From contig JAACJO010000004.1 in the NCBI GenBank assembly GCA_013368445.1, forward strand, positions 558,001-622,000: a stretch of 64,000 nt of DNA, given 5' to 3'. The translations under genes were made by a program, and so were the position numbers. This document shows positions 1-11,905 of the stretch, piece by piece (position 1 is the first letter of the stretch; every line of letters starts with the position of its first letter). Origin of the DNA: Leucocoprinus leucothites. Its lineage: Eukaryota; Basidiomycota; Agaricomycetes; Agaricales; Agaricaceae. The notes below the pieces were generated by a model. It worked only from the letters and a program-made list of their open reading frames with translations. It did not search any database and was not told the DNA's origin.

Positions 1-446
1 CCACTCCTGGACGAAGACTGTGTTGTCGGGGATCCGCGAAAAGGGATAGGTTTGGATGATTGTAGATGGGGTTGGGTGTAGGTACGCTCAAGGCGTGTTT
101 GCATGGTAATGGGTTCTAAGTTCAGGCTGGCGCGCGTAACAGCTTTATGGCGTTGGCGTTGCTCCTTGTAGTACTGCAGAGACTGCTGATAGGGGACGGT
201 AGACCCAGAGGGACGGCATGCGCCTTGGGTACTGATAACTACAACTGAGGTAGATGCAACGGTGGGCAGTGTAAGATATGACTCCGTTCGACGAAGCGGC
301 ATTGCTGTTGAATTGCGGGGTGCCTTTGTAGGGCGTGGACTGGCGGCAAGGGAGGTGGATGCAACGGAGAAGGATGCAGTACGTTTGCGCTGGAGGGAAC
401 TGGGGAGGAAGTGGTCCGGGACGAGGGGAGTATGGACGAGGGACAT
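1..446 (-). CDS. Unidentified protein, 3' part beyond window edge
   Basis: The minus strand is open without a stop from position 512 down to base 1, more than 165 codons. It therefore runs off the window and looks like the 5' part of a real gene. The first ATG in this frame is at 446; a start further upstream through an intron is possible. The product is rich in Ser, Thr, Pro and Arg, with a basic Gln/Tyr/Arg-rich stretch (KEQRQRHK) near residue 90, and looks mostly disordered. I see no recognisable domain. The composition and uninterrupted length argue for coding, but no family can be named from the fragment. Confidence 0.5.
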   Translation of the reverse strand, partial: MSLVHTPLVPDHFLPSSLQRKRTASFSVASTSLAASPRPTKAPRNSTAMPLRRTESYLTLPTVASTSVVVISTQGACRPSGSTVPYQQSLQYYKEQRQRHKAVTRASLNLEPITMQTRLERTYTQPHLQSSKPIPFRGSPTTQSSSRS

Positions 447-512
447 AAGGGAGTCCAGCAAAGATGGGGAATCAAGTCGAGGACACGGTATTGCTGCCAC
501 TTGATATCCTGG

Positions 513-3231
513 TCAGAATAAAAGCGTTACCCACTGTGACGATCCAATCGGGCATCGTCACGCCTGCCAGATGTGGCATCTAGCCCTGTGGCGGTGCTCA
601 CGGATCGGACGCCTCATCGACTCATCCCAGGCTTTTCCAGCGACAGCGCCATCGACATCAACGTTCCGTGTTCCTATCAGTGTCTCAAAACCAACAAAAT
701 TTTCATCCAATCAACTATCACTTATATGGCAGATGGAAGTCCAGGAGATTCTGACGCACCACAGTTTTCTAGTTGATACTGTATCTCGTTAGAGGGTTGT
801 TGAGGGTTGTTGACCTACAACGCCGAGTCATCACCTCCTGATGAGCGTCATTCCAATGTTGTGGATATTGTTCGCTTTTAAGACTGCAACCGAGAGGCTG
901 CGGACGCCTGTGACCGGCAACAAAGCAATGCACCGAGTCAGCGTGGGTGGTCGTGCGACCCATTTATGTCAAACAGGAGGCGGCATTTGGGCGCGCCTCA
1001 TGGGAGCGTAGAGGCGCATCAGATGACCCGACGACGGGAACTTGACATGATGTCCCCATGAGGCTGGGTGCGAACATCCGCCTTGATGCACCCGGTACGA
1101 GAATACTCCGGGTAATTTACCCGCGGCGCACCGTGGGCGGCTCATGTACCCACAATTCATCTAAAACCTCAAGCTTTCAAAGCTCAAACACTTGAGCCCA
1201 GCTCGGCCTTTTCGAGAGATGTTACACTGGGCAGTGGGCATAACAGGTCCAGATGAGTATAAAGCGTCCTTCGGGTTCTATGAGAGCGCGCAATAAACGA
1301 AAATCATCATCCCTTGGTTGGTAAAAGAGCCAAGTCTGTCACATTGCTCAGCGTCCGAGGGGAACAAAAGATGATCTGCTCGCCGTCTTTACAATACACT
1401 TCGGGTATGAAATCAAGTCAGGGAAGACGGATAAGAATAAGTCAACAGAAAGGGACCACGAAGGAGGTTGCCAGAGATGGCAGGAAGAAAGCAGGACTGC
1501 GTAAGCGGTCAACAATGAAATTAGTATTTTCGCACGCTTACTACTACTCATTCAAACGCCCTTTGTTCTCGTTCCCGTAATCTGCTAGAGCAGGTAGTAT
1601 AACCACCACATATTCTTTGTGTGCTTTTTGTAAGTCCCCTTTGCTTCATAACAACCATATTTCAAAGCATATCGTATCCTCTGTCAACAGCCAGCTCATC
1701 AACAACAAGCCATGAACCTGTTCTGGTCAGCTCTTCAACGGGGGTGCCTTCCCCAGGTACAGCGCAGTGGATCAAGATTGAGAACAACAAATCTACAGTT
1801 TAGCGTCTCTTTAGTAACATCAGCAGTAATCCATCGAAGGAACACTCCATTCCTTACCCCAGATTCCGTACGGGGAAATTCCATTCCTAATGAGACTCGA
1901 TCGAGCATGACAATACTGACCACACTACCCATGTAATTTCGGCTACCGATCAACCAGCTAGCAGCAGAGCCAGAGCCAGAGCCTTGTCCGAAATTATTGT
2001 CGTCACAATTCCATGATCGGAAGGCTAAGCAGCAGGCTAGACACCTGAGTTCCGTGGCGCGGGCTGTGGCGCTCAAGGAATTGGAACGGAAATTGAAGCT
2101 AACGCTGCACCGAAGGAATCACCATTCAGCATGTGATTCGGTCCGCATTCTGCACCGATAGGAGAGAAGCTATTTCCTCTACTTTGGGTGACTGAGGAAT
2201 GAAGAAAGCCTGACTCACAATGAAATGTCAGCTCGGTATAGACGACCGTCGACAAGGGTTCATGCGAGGTGTGTTGCTATTCCAATTAGCGGAGGCAATA
2301 GAACGCTTTTCTGGCTCTTGACCCAGATGCCGACCTCGGAAGGACAAGAGAACGGACGTTGTGGGATATCATGATTTCATTTCCGAGAGGTTTGTATTTC
2401 ATGTTCAAACTAAAGGATACCAAGTCAGGAACCTTAACCCGAAATCAATAGACTTGTATAGAACCCCAGACTGCGCCCACATGTCCATTGTGACCACGTA
2501 GCTTGGAGACCACTCAGTTCTTTGTACTGTACCCGTGAATTCCGAGACTTACAATTGCGCTCAGAGGTCACAAAACTTCCACCTGACCACTGTCTGCCAA
2601 ATGGTTGGAGTTGGTGTGAGCTTTTGATTAATGTCAACTCTATTCCTGAAGCTTTGAAGCCTGAAGCCGCGAAACTTAAGTACTGTACTTGGAAACTTCG
2701 ATTCTCGATCATCGATCATGGAATGGATTTGTTTAAACTTTGCAGGGTTGTCCCACGACGGAACCGCAGCAGATTTTGGATGGTGACAGAGCCCTGGCTC
2801 TGGTTCTGGTTATGGAAAACTCCAGTCTCCAGAGCGCTAATGAGGATTCTGGGGTAAGACTACGTCACCTCTCGGTCTCGTCAACATCTCATTTCCAGAT
2901 CCAACCTCGGGCCTCAAGTTCCGAAACTTGGAGAAAACAACTAGGAGCTGAGATTTAAAAGGTTGAATGAACGGCACCGTGAACGACAGAGTGGTCAAAT
3001 ATATCAAATATATCAATTTACGTGATTGGTCAAGCTTATCTCAACAAAACAATTCCCACACTAAACCACGCTATCTTATCTCTCTCTCCCGGTTGACACG
3101 TTTCTCCGGATATCTCACCCGAACAAAATTCCATGGACCACTTGCTACTTCTCCTAAATCGCTCACAGGCCACCGGCTTGAATTGGGGTCTGTGCCTTTA
3201 CTCCAGAGTCAAAGTCTGAGAGGACTGAACA
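513..3231. other. Intergenic region upstream of urease
   Basis: About 2.7 kb lies between the left-edge gene and urease. The open frames here are short (largest about 110 codons), overlap on both strands and show no recognisable motif, so I call none of them. The last 250 bases hold the urease promoter with GATA-type sites. Confidence 0.5.
3035..3081 (+). promoter_or_regulatory. Cluster of GATA-factor sites upstream of urease
   Basis: CTTATCT at 3035-3041 and the doubled CTATCTTATCT at 3071-3081 read on the opposite strand as AGATAAG and AGATAAGATAG. These match the HGATAR consensus of fungal nitrogen-regulatory GATA factors (AreA/Nit2 type). They sit 150-200 bp upstream of the urease ATG, a typical promoter distance. 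Control of urease by nitrogen source is known in fungi; binding here is inferred from the motif only. Confidence 0.45.
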
Positions 3232-6200
3232 ATGCATCTCTTGCCACGTGAACAGGATAAAATCCTTCTCCATCAGGTTCGTACCTTTCGCTATGCTAAA
3301 GATAAGGTCGTACGATCCACAATGATCTCATTTTTGTGGCTTTTTCTTTGTTTTTGTTTTTGTGATAACTTGATTTAGGTTGGCGCACTTGCGCAGAAAC
3401 GACTCGCGAGAGGTGTCAAGTTGAATCATACGGAAGCTGTTGCGCTTATCGCTTCGGTTCTTCAAGAACGTATTCGGGATGGACATCACTCAGTTGCAGA
3501 GTTGATGCAGCATGGAAAGACCTTACTTGGTCGAAGACATGTATTGCCCAATGTGCCGAGTTCTTTACATGAGATTCAAGTAGAAGGCACATTCCTTGAT
3601 GGGTGAGTCTCCTTCACTGTCTCATCTTGCTATGAAGCCGTTTCTGACCACACCGTACGCTCCAGTGTTTTCTTGGTCACAGTCCATGATCCCATTTGTA
3701 CCGAAGACGGCAACCTCGAAGCTGCTCTCTATGGGTCCTTCCTCCCTATACCCTCACAAAACCTTTTCCCTATCACACCTGAGTCAGAATACCTCCCAGA
3801 GAGGCTCGCAGGTGCAATTGTCGCCAAAAAAGAAGAGATTGTCCTGAACAAAGGAAGAGAAAGGATTCAACTTCGAGTGACCAACAACGGTGACCGACCA
3901 ATCCAAATTGGCTCGCATTACCACTTCATCGAGACGAACGGTGCCCTCGCATTCGACCGAATGAAGGCCTACGGAAAACGGTTGGATATCGCTGCAGGAA
4001 CTGCAGTCCGATTCGAACCTGGAGACACTAAAACCGTGACTCTCGTATCAATCGCTGGTAACAAGTTGATCTCTGGTGGAAATAGTTTGGCTACTGGTTA
4101 TATCGATACGTTGAAGGGTGAAGGAGTACTGGAAAAGATTTTGAAGGGAGGATTCGCACATGTGCCTGAACCGGGGGCTTTGGAGGTTACGGTAGACACG
4201 AAGATTGGGAGGGAGACGTACATCTCGATGTTTGGACCCACGGTTGGTGATCGAGTGAGGTTGGGTGATACTGCGCTTTGGATTGAGGTAGAACACGATG
4301 AAGTGAGCTCTCTCGAGTCCCGCCATGTTATCGGTGTTGACGCCCTGTAGACAGTTTATGGAGATGAAGTCAAGTTTGGCGGAGGTACGGAGTTCCTTCC
4401 TCATGCGCTGCCCGTTATTGACTGGTCGAGCAGGCAAGACGATTCGCGAGGGGATGGGCCAGGCTACCAACCGATCCTCGGAGGAAACACTCGATCTCGT
4501 CATTACAAACGCTCTCATCGTGGACTGGTCCGGAATCTACAAGGTCAGGCCACCCATCTAAAGATTGAAATTCTCCTAATCTGAACTTCCATACAGGCGG
4601 ATATTGGCGTCAAGAACGGTCTCATCTGCGGTATCGGCAAAGCTGGAAATCCCGATGTCATGGCCAACGTTCATCCAGCTCTCATTATCGGTTCCTCGAC
4701 TGAGGTTATCGCTGGAGAGAAGCTCATTGTCACAGCAGGCGCGCTGGACGTCCATGTACATTACATTTGCCCTCAACAAGTCGAAGAAGCTCTCGCTTCG
4801 GGAACTACCACTATGATCGGAGGTGGAACTGGACCTAGCGCCGGAACGAATGCGACCACGTGTACTTCGAGTCCATTTTACATGCAGCATATGCTGGCTG
4901 CTACAGATAGTTTGCCAATGAATTTTGGGTTTACGGGTAAGGGTAATGATGCTGGACCAACGGCGGTTGAAGAGATTGTGCGTGCCGGTGCAGCTGGGTT
5001 AAAGTTGCATGAGGATTGGGGAACGACACCGGCTGCTATTCGGAATTGTTTGGATGTGGGTGATAAGTATGATGTGCAGGTGAGTTGACGTATAGTTCAT
5101 TCTTGATGAAAATTTTGTTAATGAACTATATCAATAGGTCAACATTCATACCGACACCTTGAACGAGAGCGGATTTGTCGAAAGTCAGTGCTTCATTGAT
5201 CTCAATTGACCTCAAATTGACGGTCCTTAATTTGCAGGCACCATTGCTGCCTTCGGCGGAAGAACGATTCATACTTATCACACAGAGGGCGCTGGCGGTG
5301 GTCACGCTCCTGATATTATCGTTGTCTGTGGTCAGAACAACGTGCTACCATCTTCAACCAATCCCACTCGTCCATATGCCAAGAATACTCTTGATGAACA
5401 TCTTGACGTGAGTTTTTGTTTAATTGAGATACGAATGGACCTTTCTGAGCTCGACGATGAAAGATGTTAATGGTTTGCCACCATCTCGACAAATCTATCC
5501 CTGAAGATCTTGATTTCGCCGAGTCTCGAATTAGGGCCGAAACGGTTGCAGCTGAAGATGTGCTCCACGACACCGGCGCGATATCTATGATTAGCTCGGA
5601 CTCGCAAGCCATGGGACGTGTTGGAGAGGTTATCAGTAGGACATGGAGGACAGCGAGTAAGATGAGGGAAGTCCGAGGACCTTTGGCTAGTCTTGGTGAT
5701 AGCGCTGGAAAGGATAATGGCCGTGTCAAGCGTTACATCGCCAAGTATACAATAAATCCGTACGTTTGTTCCTTCATATCCTTTTTTTCACTGATTCATT
5801 GTCGATCTCAATAGCGCTATCACGCACGGTATCAGCCATCTCGTAGGCCACGTCTCTGTCGGCACCCTCGCCGATCTTGTCCTCTGGAAACCCGAAAACT
5901 TCGGTTCTCGCCCCGAAATGGTGCTCAAATCCGGTGTAATCGCCTTTTCTCAAATGGGAGATGCTAATGCCTCCATACCTACCGTACAACCATCCTATTC
6001 CCGCCCGATGTGGGGTGCCAAACCAGGTTCAGCAGCATTAAATTCTGTGGCGTTTGTCTCGCAAATCTCGATTACGTCGGGTATGATTGCGTCGTATGGG
6101 TTGGCGAAGAGGGTTGAGCCTGTGAGGAATTGTAGGAATGTGAATAAAAAAGATATGAAGTGGAATGATGCGACACCAGTTATGAAGGTCGATCCGGAGA

Positions 6201-6286
6201 GTTATGAAGTGAGGGCGGATGGGGAGTTGATGGATGTGCAGCCGGCTGAGAATTTGCCGTTGACGAGGGCGTATAATTTGTTCTGA
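3232..6286 (+). CDS. ure1: Urease (fused gamma-beta-alpha, nickel-dependent)
   Basis: Hydrolyses urea to ammonia and carbamate in the cytosol. The ATG at 3232 begins [10 protein letters not shown], the standard start of fungal urease, followed by a 102-bp intron (3277-3378). A second intron is at 3603-3665, and several short ones follow (around 4300, 4385, 4543, 5081, 5184, 5409, 5760). The gamma part is followed by the beta part and then the alpha part, which starts near [18 protein letters not shown]. All catalytic residues are visible: the HVHY nickel ligands, the carbamylated lysine in [10 protein letters not shown], histidines in HTDTLNESG and [13 protein letters not shown], the catalytic histidine in MVCHHLD, and the aspartate in SDSQAMGR. 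It ends TRAYNLF, giving a full-length protein of normal size. No accessory urease genes (ureD, ureF, ureG) are in the window. Confidence 0.97.
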
Positions 6287-7446
6287 GGATCTATGTAGTT
6301 TTTTTTGGATGTTCGAGTTGATCTTGTCGATATCTTGTGTCATCTATCACCTATGCTTTATTAAGGCAATGTGTCAGTGTTGTTTTTCTCGGAGTTGCAC
6401 CTAAGAATGCAAGAGTTAGAAGCTAATCATGCATATCTGCCATGCGCACGCATTTCGCAGCTACAGCCTGTGCCAAGTTTATTCAGGGACGGAGTTTCGA
6501 TGAGACCGCTTTTGGCTGGAGTGTTTCAGGGAAATTCATTTTCCTTTTCATATTACCATCTTCCTTCCATTACGACTCCCAACTTCGTTTGCTCTCATCT
6601 TCGGCCCCATGCATATCACCACAAAATATCACGGGATTTGCACTGATACTCTCCGGAATGGACGTGATTGGAACATTGGTCACGAGCGATCAACAGACGG
6701 ATCACGAAGTGCACCCATGCTCCGCTGAGTCTCCGACCCCACATCATCGATCATTATTAACTCCACAAACCAGCAACGATATATGTTACCATTGATTCCT
6801 TATTCCCTTCATCGCCTTTCCTTTCAGTCAATATCACTTTGAAGTGATGATGGGGCGAGTATTGGACAATTTCAAATCGGCACGAACGATCGCGCATTTG
6901 GAGAATACCACAGCCATGGATTAAGCAACAATGCAAAGAACATAGTATCGGTGACTGAGCAAGTACGATGAAACCACGGCAAAACCATTGCCCAGGATAA
7001 TGGGAGCAGAGACGATCGTCGAAGTTTGCGTGGGGGTGTGTGGTGTGCTGGTTCGACCGTCACCGGAGAGCTTGGACCGTGCACCATCAGGTTCGTCTAT
7101 CGCATACGTTCTATCACTGCCACTCAAGCGCTCAACATTCAACCTTCAACCTCGGCTCCACATTCTGTGTTGCTGTGCGTCGAATGCATGGACAGAATTC
7201 ACTAGGCATATATAGTCGGCAGAAGCAAGGCACCTGACTTCAGCGCTTGTTAGTATAGCCCAATGCCGGTGTAAAACGTTCCCAGTGCCATCGATAATCG
7301 GCGTCTGTGGGTCAGGCGATGCACTGTGGATGTATCTAGGAACCTCAGTATAACAGTATGCGCTTTCGTTCCCTTGCTCTTGTTCTCCCCTTTCTGACTT
7401 CCTACTGCGAACATTGTCCCGTGTTTTCACCTGCACACAATCATCA
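6287..7446. other. Intergenic region between urease and the NACHT gene, with a diverged repeat arm
   Basis: I see no gene here. Bases 6310-6670 are related to 11905-12246, the sequence upstream of P2 (see the repeat entry). The remaining 780 bp up to the NACHT start hold only short overlapping open frames and probably contain the NACHT promoter. Confidence 0.5.
6310..6670 (+). repeat. Diverged copy of the sequence upstream of P2 (11905-12246)
   Basis: The stretch shares long blocks with 11905-12246. Examples are GACGGAGTTTCGATGAGACC, then the segment around CATCTTCCTTCCATTACGAC, then TTCGTTTGCTCTCATCTTC. Small indels are spread throughout, and similarity fades at about 6670. In the second copy this arm leads directly into the P2 promoter and gene. 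Here it leads into the NACHT gene. It therefore looks like the detached 5' arm of a P1/P2-type unit. Confidence 0.75.
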
Positions 7447-9888
7447 ATGCCCCAGCGCGCTCGCAGCTTTTTTACTAAGCCCCTTCACGTCCTTGAAGAA
7501 TTCTCCTATCCTCCTCGTCGAGCTGTAGATCCCGATGGCATCGGGAGCCAGGCCTGGACATCTGCGCCTCAACGACTTTCTATGCCTTTGCCCACTCGAG
7601 GTACCGCTCCACTGTCTCAACCGGCTATCACCCCCACTGCTCTTCCGCCAGTACCACCTTCTGCAATTTCTACTCCTGCATCTCCTGGTAATGAGCCTCA
7701 CAATCCAGTGCCTATTCCAGCGCCTTCCTCTTCCCCAGAAACTCCTGTTCCTCATCATCCTACTTCGTCTCCAGCCATCCTGTCCCTTACCCCCTCCTCA
7801 CAACCACAGTATTTCCATGCATATAAAATGTTCCATAATGCACAAGACTTTACTATCAACAATTCTCAGTTCAATGACGTCTCCCTTGCAGATTCTGGTG
7901 AGCTTCACAGTACCTCTGAGCTTGACCGCTGACCTCATGTGATAAATAGGCCTCAAAGAACTCCTCAAGTACTCGATGCCGGGCGCATTCCATGATTCTG
8001 GCGCTCGATACCCGCCACCAAAATGCCACCTTGGCACTCGAAAGGACCACATCGAACTCATTATCAACTGGGCGCTGGGGAAGTCAGACCGCAAGGAACC
8101 CATTCTCTGGATGCATGGTCCCTTTGGTGTTGGCAAGTCGGCCGTTGCGCAGAGCTGCGCCGAGGCCCTAGAGCCCATGAATAAACTCGCTGGCACCCTC
8201 TTCTTCTCTCGTTCCAACGCAGAGCGCAATGACCCTCGACGTGTCTTTACGTCCATCGCATACCAGATCGCTACCACATGCCCCTCATTCCGAGAAATCA
8301 TCAACAACCGCATGATCGAAGACCCTGTCCTCACGACGAAGTTACTATCAACGCAGTTCAAGGAGCTGCTCGTTCGCCCCCTTGGTCAGGTTAATACTGC
8401 AGAGAGTGGTCTTCAAGAGTGTGTCGTGATTATTGATGGGCTGGATGAGTGTCGGGGAACGGCAGAGCAGTGTGAGATTATCAGAATTGTTGCAGCTTCT
8501 GTCGACAAACACACAACGCCCTTCCGTTGGTTCTTCACCAGCCGTCCCGAAGACCCTATCATTCGGACCATGAACTCTCATGCTGTATCTCCTGTTCGTT
8601 CTCGTATTGAACTTCCCGTATCCCGCGAGATTGATCACGAGATCCTGGTCTACCTGACCAACGAGTTCAAGAAGATCCGTGAGGATCACGGCCTTCCCGA
8701 GTTGTGGCCAGGGGAGGAGGCCCTTGCCCTCCTTGTTGAACGCGGTGCTGGGCTTTGGGTCTATGTAGCGACCATCGTTCGTTTCATCAAGGATGAAAAC
8801 TCTCTTGGCCCCGAAGATCAGATGCTCATTGTACTCAAATTTGCAAAGGATGTCTCTGCTATGATTGGACTGGACAACCCGTTGGTAGAGATGGACTTTT
8901 TTTATACCCTTATCATGCAACGAGTCTCACTGAAGGTCAGGACGGTAGTCCAAAAAATCCTCCTGATCCATTCAGCACTCGGCTGGCGTCCAGACTATAT
9001 TGCTAATGCCCTCCGCCTTTCTCCAGAGCAGCTCCGTCGTGCCTGCACTTCTATCCAGTCGGTCATGGAGCTCCAAGGCTCTGACTCGGATCCTGATTCC
9101 ATGGTCATAACATTCTATCACGCATCATTCCTCGATTTCATGAGAGATCCCAAACGGTCCAAGGAGCTATGTATTTACGGCGACTTCTTAATTGGGTGTC
9201 GACGGGAGATTTTGGGGTGGTTGCATGAAGTTTGCTCTCGCAGTACAGGTATTGTATTTCCCAAGCCCATCTAGTGTTTCTCACTCTGACGGGGGGGCCA
9301 TGTCACTCGCAGATTCCTCGCACATTGCGTTTCCCTCTGGTACCATTCTTCCAGATGGCGTGTCAGGCGTCCATCACTATCACTGTGTTTTGGGTCAGTT
9401 TTGGAAGCTTTCTGAAGTATCCAAGCATCCGCTTGATTTCCAGACTGCTATGTCTCTCACGGAGCTTCCATTCAAGAGAATGCTCAAGTTGTTGGGTCGA
9501 CACGGTGGGTGGAGGGTCAATGCTGGTAGGGTAAGAGATAATGTAGGTTTCCAATGCCATTTGTTTTCTTGGATTATCACTCATTATGTGACTGGTATTT
9601 GCAGTTTCCGGCTGAACTTTGTGACAAGATTGTTCGCAAGGGCAAGTGTCCAATTTCAGGGTGCATGAATGCCGTAGATGTCTGGCTCTTGGGGCATGGA
9701 GAGAATGAAATGGTCCCTAGTCAGTCGCAGCAGGTGGATGGCCTTGTGTTGGAGAACAATTACAATGTAAGTAGTAGCTTGCCTTGCAAGTTTACCTGGG
9801 TGTTCTGATTGCTTTATCTTAGCCCCCTGATGGTCGATGTCCCTGTGGAGCTCGAATGCGAAAAGAATTGCGGGGGGTGGAAAGGTGA
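7447..9888 (+). CDS. NACHT-type STAND (NLR-like) NTPase
   Basis: Five exons (7447-7897, 7950-9248, 9313-9542, 9605-9766, 9823-9888) give about 735 residues. Residues 25-130 are Pro/Ser/Thr-rich. Then comes a segment with FHNAQDFTINNSQFNDV, a type of motif I recall ahead of NACHT domains in agaricomycete STAND proteins. Next are LKELLKYSMPGAFHDSGAR and PPKCHLGTR, the Walker A loop GPFGVGKS (about residue 207) and Walker B VVIIDGLDEC (about 310). A downstream region resembles the usual winged-helix part, ending near YHASFLDFMRDP. No WD40, TPR or ankyrin repeats follow, so this is a short form. Fungal NLR-like proteins act in non-self recognition and programmed cell death; the specific role here is unknown. 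All splice sites are GT-AG and keep frame. Confidence 0.88.
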
Positions 9889-10694
9889 TGCTGAGGGTAT
9901 TGAGGGTATTGACTAGTTTAACAGGTCTAGTATCCTTGACCCGCTAGAGTAGTATGCGAGAGACCAGTGTCTTTCATTCATTTATCTCAGTTAATGACAT
10001 CACAAGAGCGCTTTGATTGGTTTGCATGGACTGAGAGTTCCCATATCCACCACTACAATAATGAGCATGTCAATTCTTCCGACTCTCCCCCAGGTCGGCA
10101 TCTCCAAGTCCCCCACTCAGACACCGGGCCTGATTCTGCCTTCCTCTTGTGTTTCAAGCCGCAACCACGGCGAATATCACATCCGGAACAAGCAGGTTGC
10201 AAATCTGGGCCATTAGTTTTTCATCCCGTTGGAGGCGATTCATGTAAGTGTACCTGGTATCATTTTGTCTTGTCGTCTGATTGTACTCAATAAGGCTGTT
10301 TAGGCTGGAGTCCAAGAGCTTGCCTTTCTACGTCACTGCACACGAGGCTCGCTGCTTATGGGAAGCCCACCCCTCGTTTTGTAGCTCTCGGCGGCCTTTG
10401 GTCTCAAACTCACTCTACCTTTGCTCTGCGTCGTCTAGATTGACATGGCATATTCGTATGGCCCAGCGGGGCGTGTCCTTGCACTATACTGGTTTCCGTT
10501 GGGAGTGGGTGTACTACTGGATTTAGACACCGGCTTATGCGGCGCGCCGTAACTCGACCAGTCTCGCGTCGTTTAAGTTAGCTATGGCTTTGGACGTAGA
10601 AGCTGTACCCCTGCTGCGTATATTGTGATTTGTCTCGCATTTGGCGTATAAGTCTCGGGTTACCAAAATCTTCCTGTTCAAAGGTAGTTACACT
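9889..10694. other. Region between the NACHT gene and P1
   Basis: No convincing gene. From about 10351 onward the sequence matches the P2 upstream region starting at 12261 (for example TGTCTAGAT and GGCGTGTCCTTG are shared), so 10351-10694 is the P1 promoter and leader. Bases 9889-10350 have no counterpart there and hold only short open frames. Confidence 0.55.
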
Positions 10695-11905
10695 ATGGCA
10701 GCCGGACAAGAGATGCAAAAGAAGGGTATTTTCGCTGAGAACTGGAAGAAAATCGGGTTCCCGGATCACCACACCCTTGCTGAGGTGAGTACCAGAAATG
10801 TAATTCCAAATTGTGGACTGTTGACGTTGTATCTCTCTGGAAGAAAAGGATCCGACTGCTAGTGAAAAAACACTTCGACTACAACAAGAAATGGACCGAA
10901 CAGCCATCCACTAAACGGCAAAATGCATGGAATGAGGTTTGTGTCTTCTCCGCTTATGATTGTTCGGCACCTAATGTCAGTTGAACAGCTGTGCGAATAT
11001 TTCCCCGATATTGTGATGAACAGCAAAACCCTTCAAAAACCTGTGATTGCGTATATGCAGGCGGTCTTCAGCAACCGCCGTAGTTGGTGGAGAAAGCGTC
11101 AGCGAAAGTTGGCCCAGAATGTGGGTGTGAGTGATCACTGAACCCAAAAAAAATTGCTCTTGACTTGGCTCGTAATTTGTAGGTACAAATTAAAGTTGAA
11201 GAATCAGAGCCGGAGGAGCCCGCCGCAGAGGTCGACTCTGATTACGATACTGGTGGCAAGGTGCTCGACAACCAGACGTTTCTATTCCAGGGCTCTGTCG
11301 TACACAACCTGTTCCTTCCGTCACCTACCACCGAAATCATTCTTCTGAGACTACGACAGGGTGTCTCTTGGTTGTGTTAGTTGCACGAATAAATTTTGTA
11401 GAACATGGCTGTACGGTGCGGAACGCGATATTACAATTATGCAAATCTGCGCAAACATATTAACATGATCAATATATCAGCACTTGAGCACTCCGGACTC
11501 TGTGCTCGGCTTTGCCTGGGACAAATTTTCCACTTCCAAGGCTTTAAGTATCGATGGCGTGTATGGTAACCACGCAAACACTCATTAAATAGTAGGTACG
11601 AGCATCATCTGCCGTTCCTAGACATAAGTTCCATTCGAGAAAATCGTTCCAGCGCCGGGCCTGTTGGAGGAGTGATCTTATTCGTTCGCAGTGGGGAACA
11701 CGGCTTATTTTTCCAATCACAGCGCTTGGTTAAGCAGCAAATATTGGTGAAGTTGGTTGGTTGAAGCGCACATCAGGCTATTCATCCCAAGTAGATTGGT
11801 TGACTCCAGCTAACGAGCCAGAAAAATGTTGCGGTAAGGCCAAAAAGGGGCAACTGCACCCAAGGCTACACGAAAGGGTATCTGCAGTTCTTTTTCGATA
11901 TTTGA
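10351..11905 (+). repeat. Tandem duplication, copy 1 (P1 unit)
   Basis: The unit contains promoter, gene P1 and a 3' tail. The body 10351-11400 aligns with 12261-13335, with indels mostly in introns and flanks. The tail around 11835-11905 (AAAAAGGGGCAACTGCACCC and following) aligns with 13435-13505. The copies differ at many synonymous and intron sites, so the duplication is not recent. Confidence 0.8.
10695..11380 (+). CDS. P1: small protein of an uncharacterised family
   Basis: Four exons joined by phase-0 GT-AG introns: 10695-10784, 10844-10936, 10989-11126, 11183-11380. They encode 172 residues. Exon 2 is 31 codons (KRIRLLVKKHFDYNKKW...WNE). Exon 3 starts LCEYFPDIV and runs into a very basic helix (FSNRRSWWRKRQRKL). 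Exon 4 has an acidic patch (EESEPEEPAAEVDSDYD) and ends near FLFQGSVVHNLFLPSP. The splice model is supported by P2, which keeps every intron position, every exon frame and most residues. Exon 2 and the start of exon 3 align with P3-P7. Unlike those, P1 lacks the 80-residue C-terminal domain. Function is unknown; the basic helix and acidic tail suggest a nuclear or nucleic-acid role, but that is only inference. Confidence 0.75.

Noticed and set aside
1735..2857. Frames of about 110 codons upstream of urease (1735-2076 minus, 2522-2857 plus)
   Set aside because: No recognisable motif, no consistent splice partners and overlapping frames on the other strand.
11060..11130. Homeodomain-like recognition helix (F-NRRS-W) in P1 and P2
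   Set aside because: FTNRRSKWRTR resembles the WFQNRRAKWR helix, but the preceding helices, spacing and the invariant tryptophan are missing, and the aligned segments of P3-P7 lose the NRR pattern. I treat it as a basic helix only.
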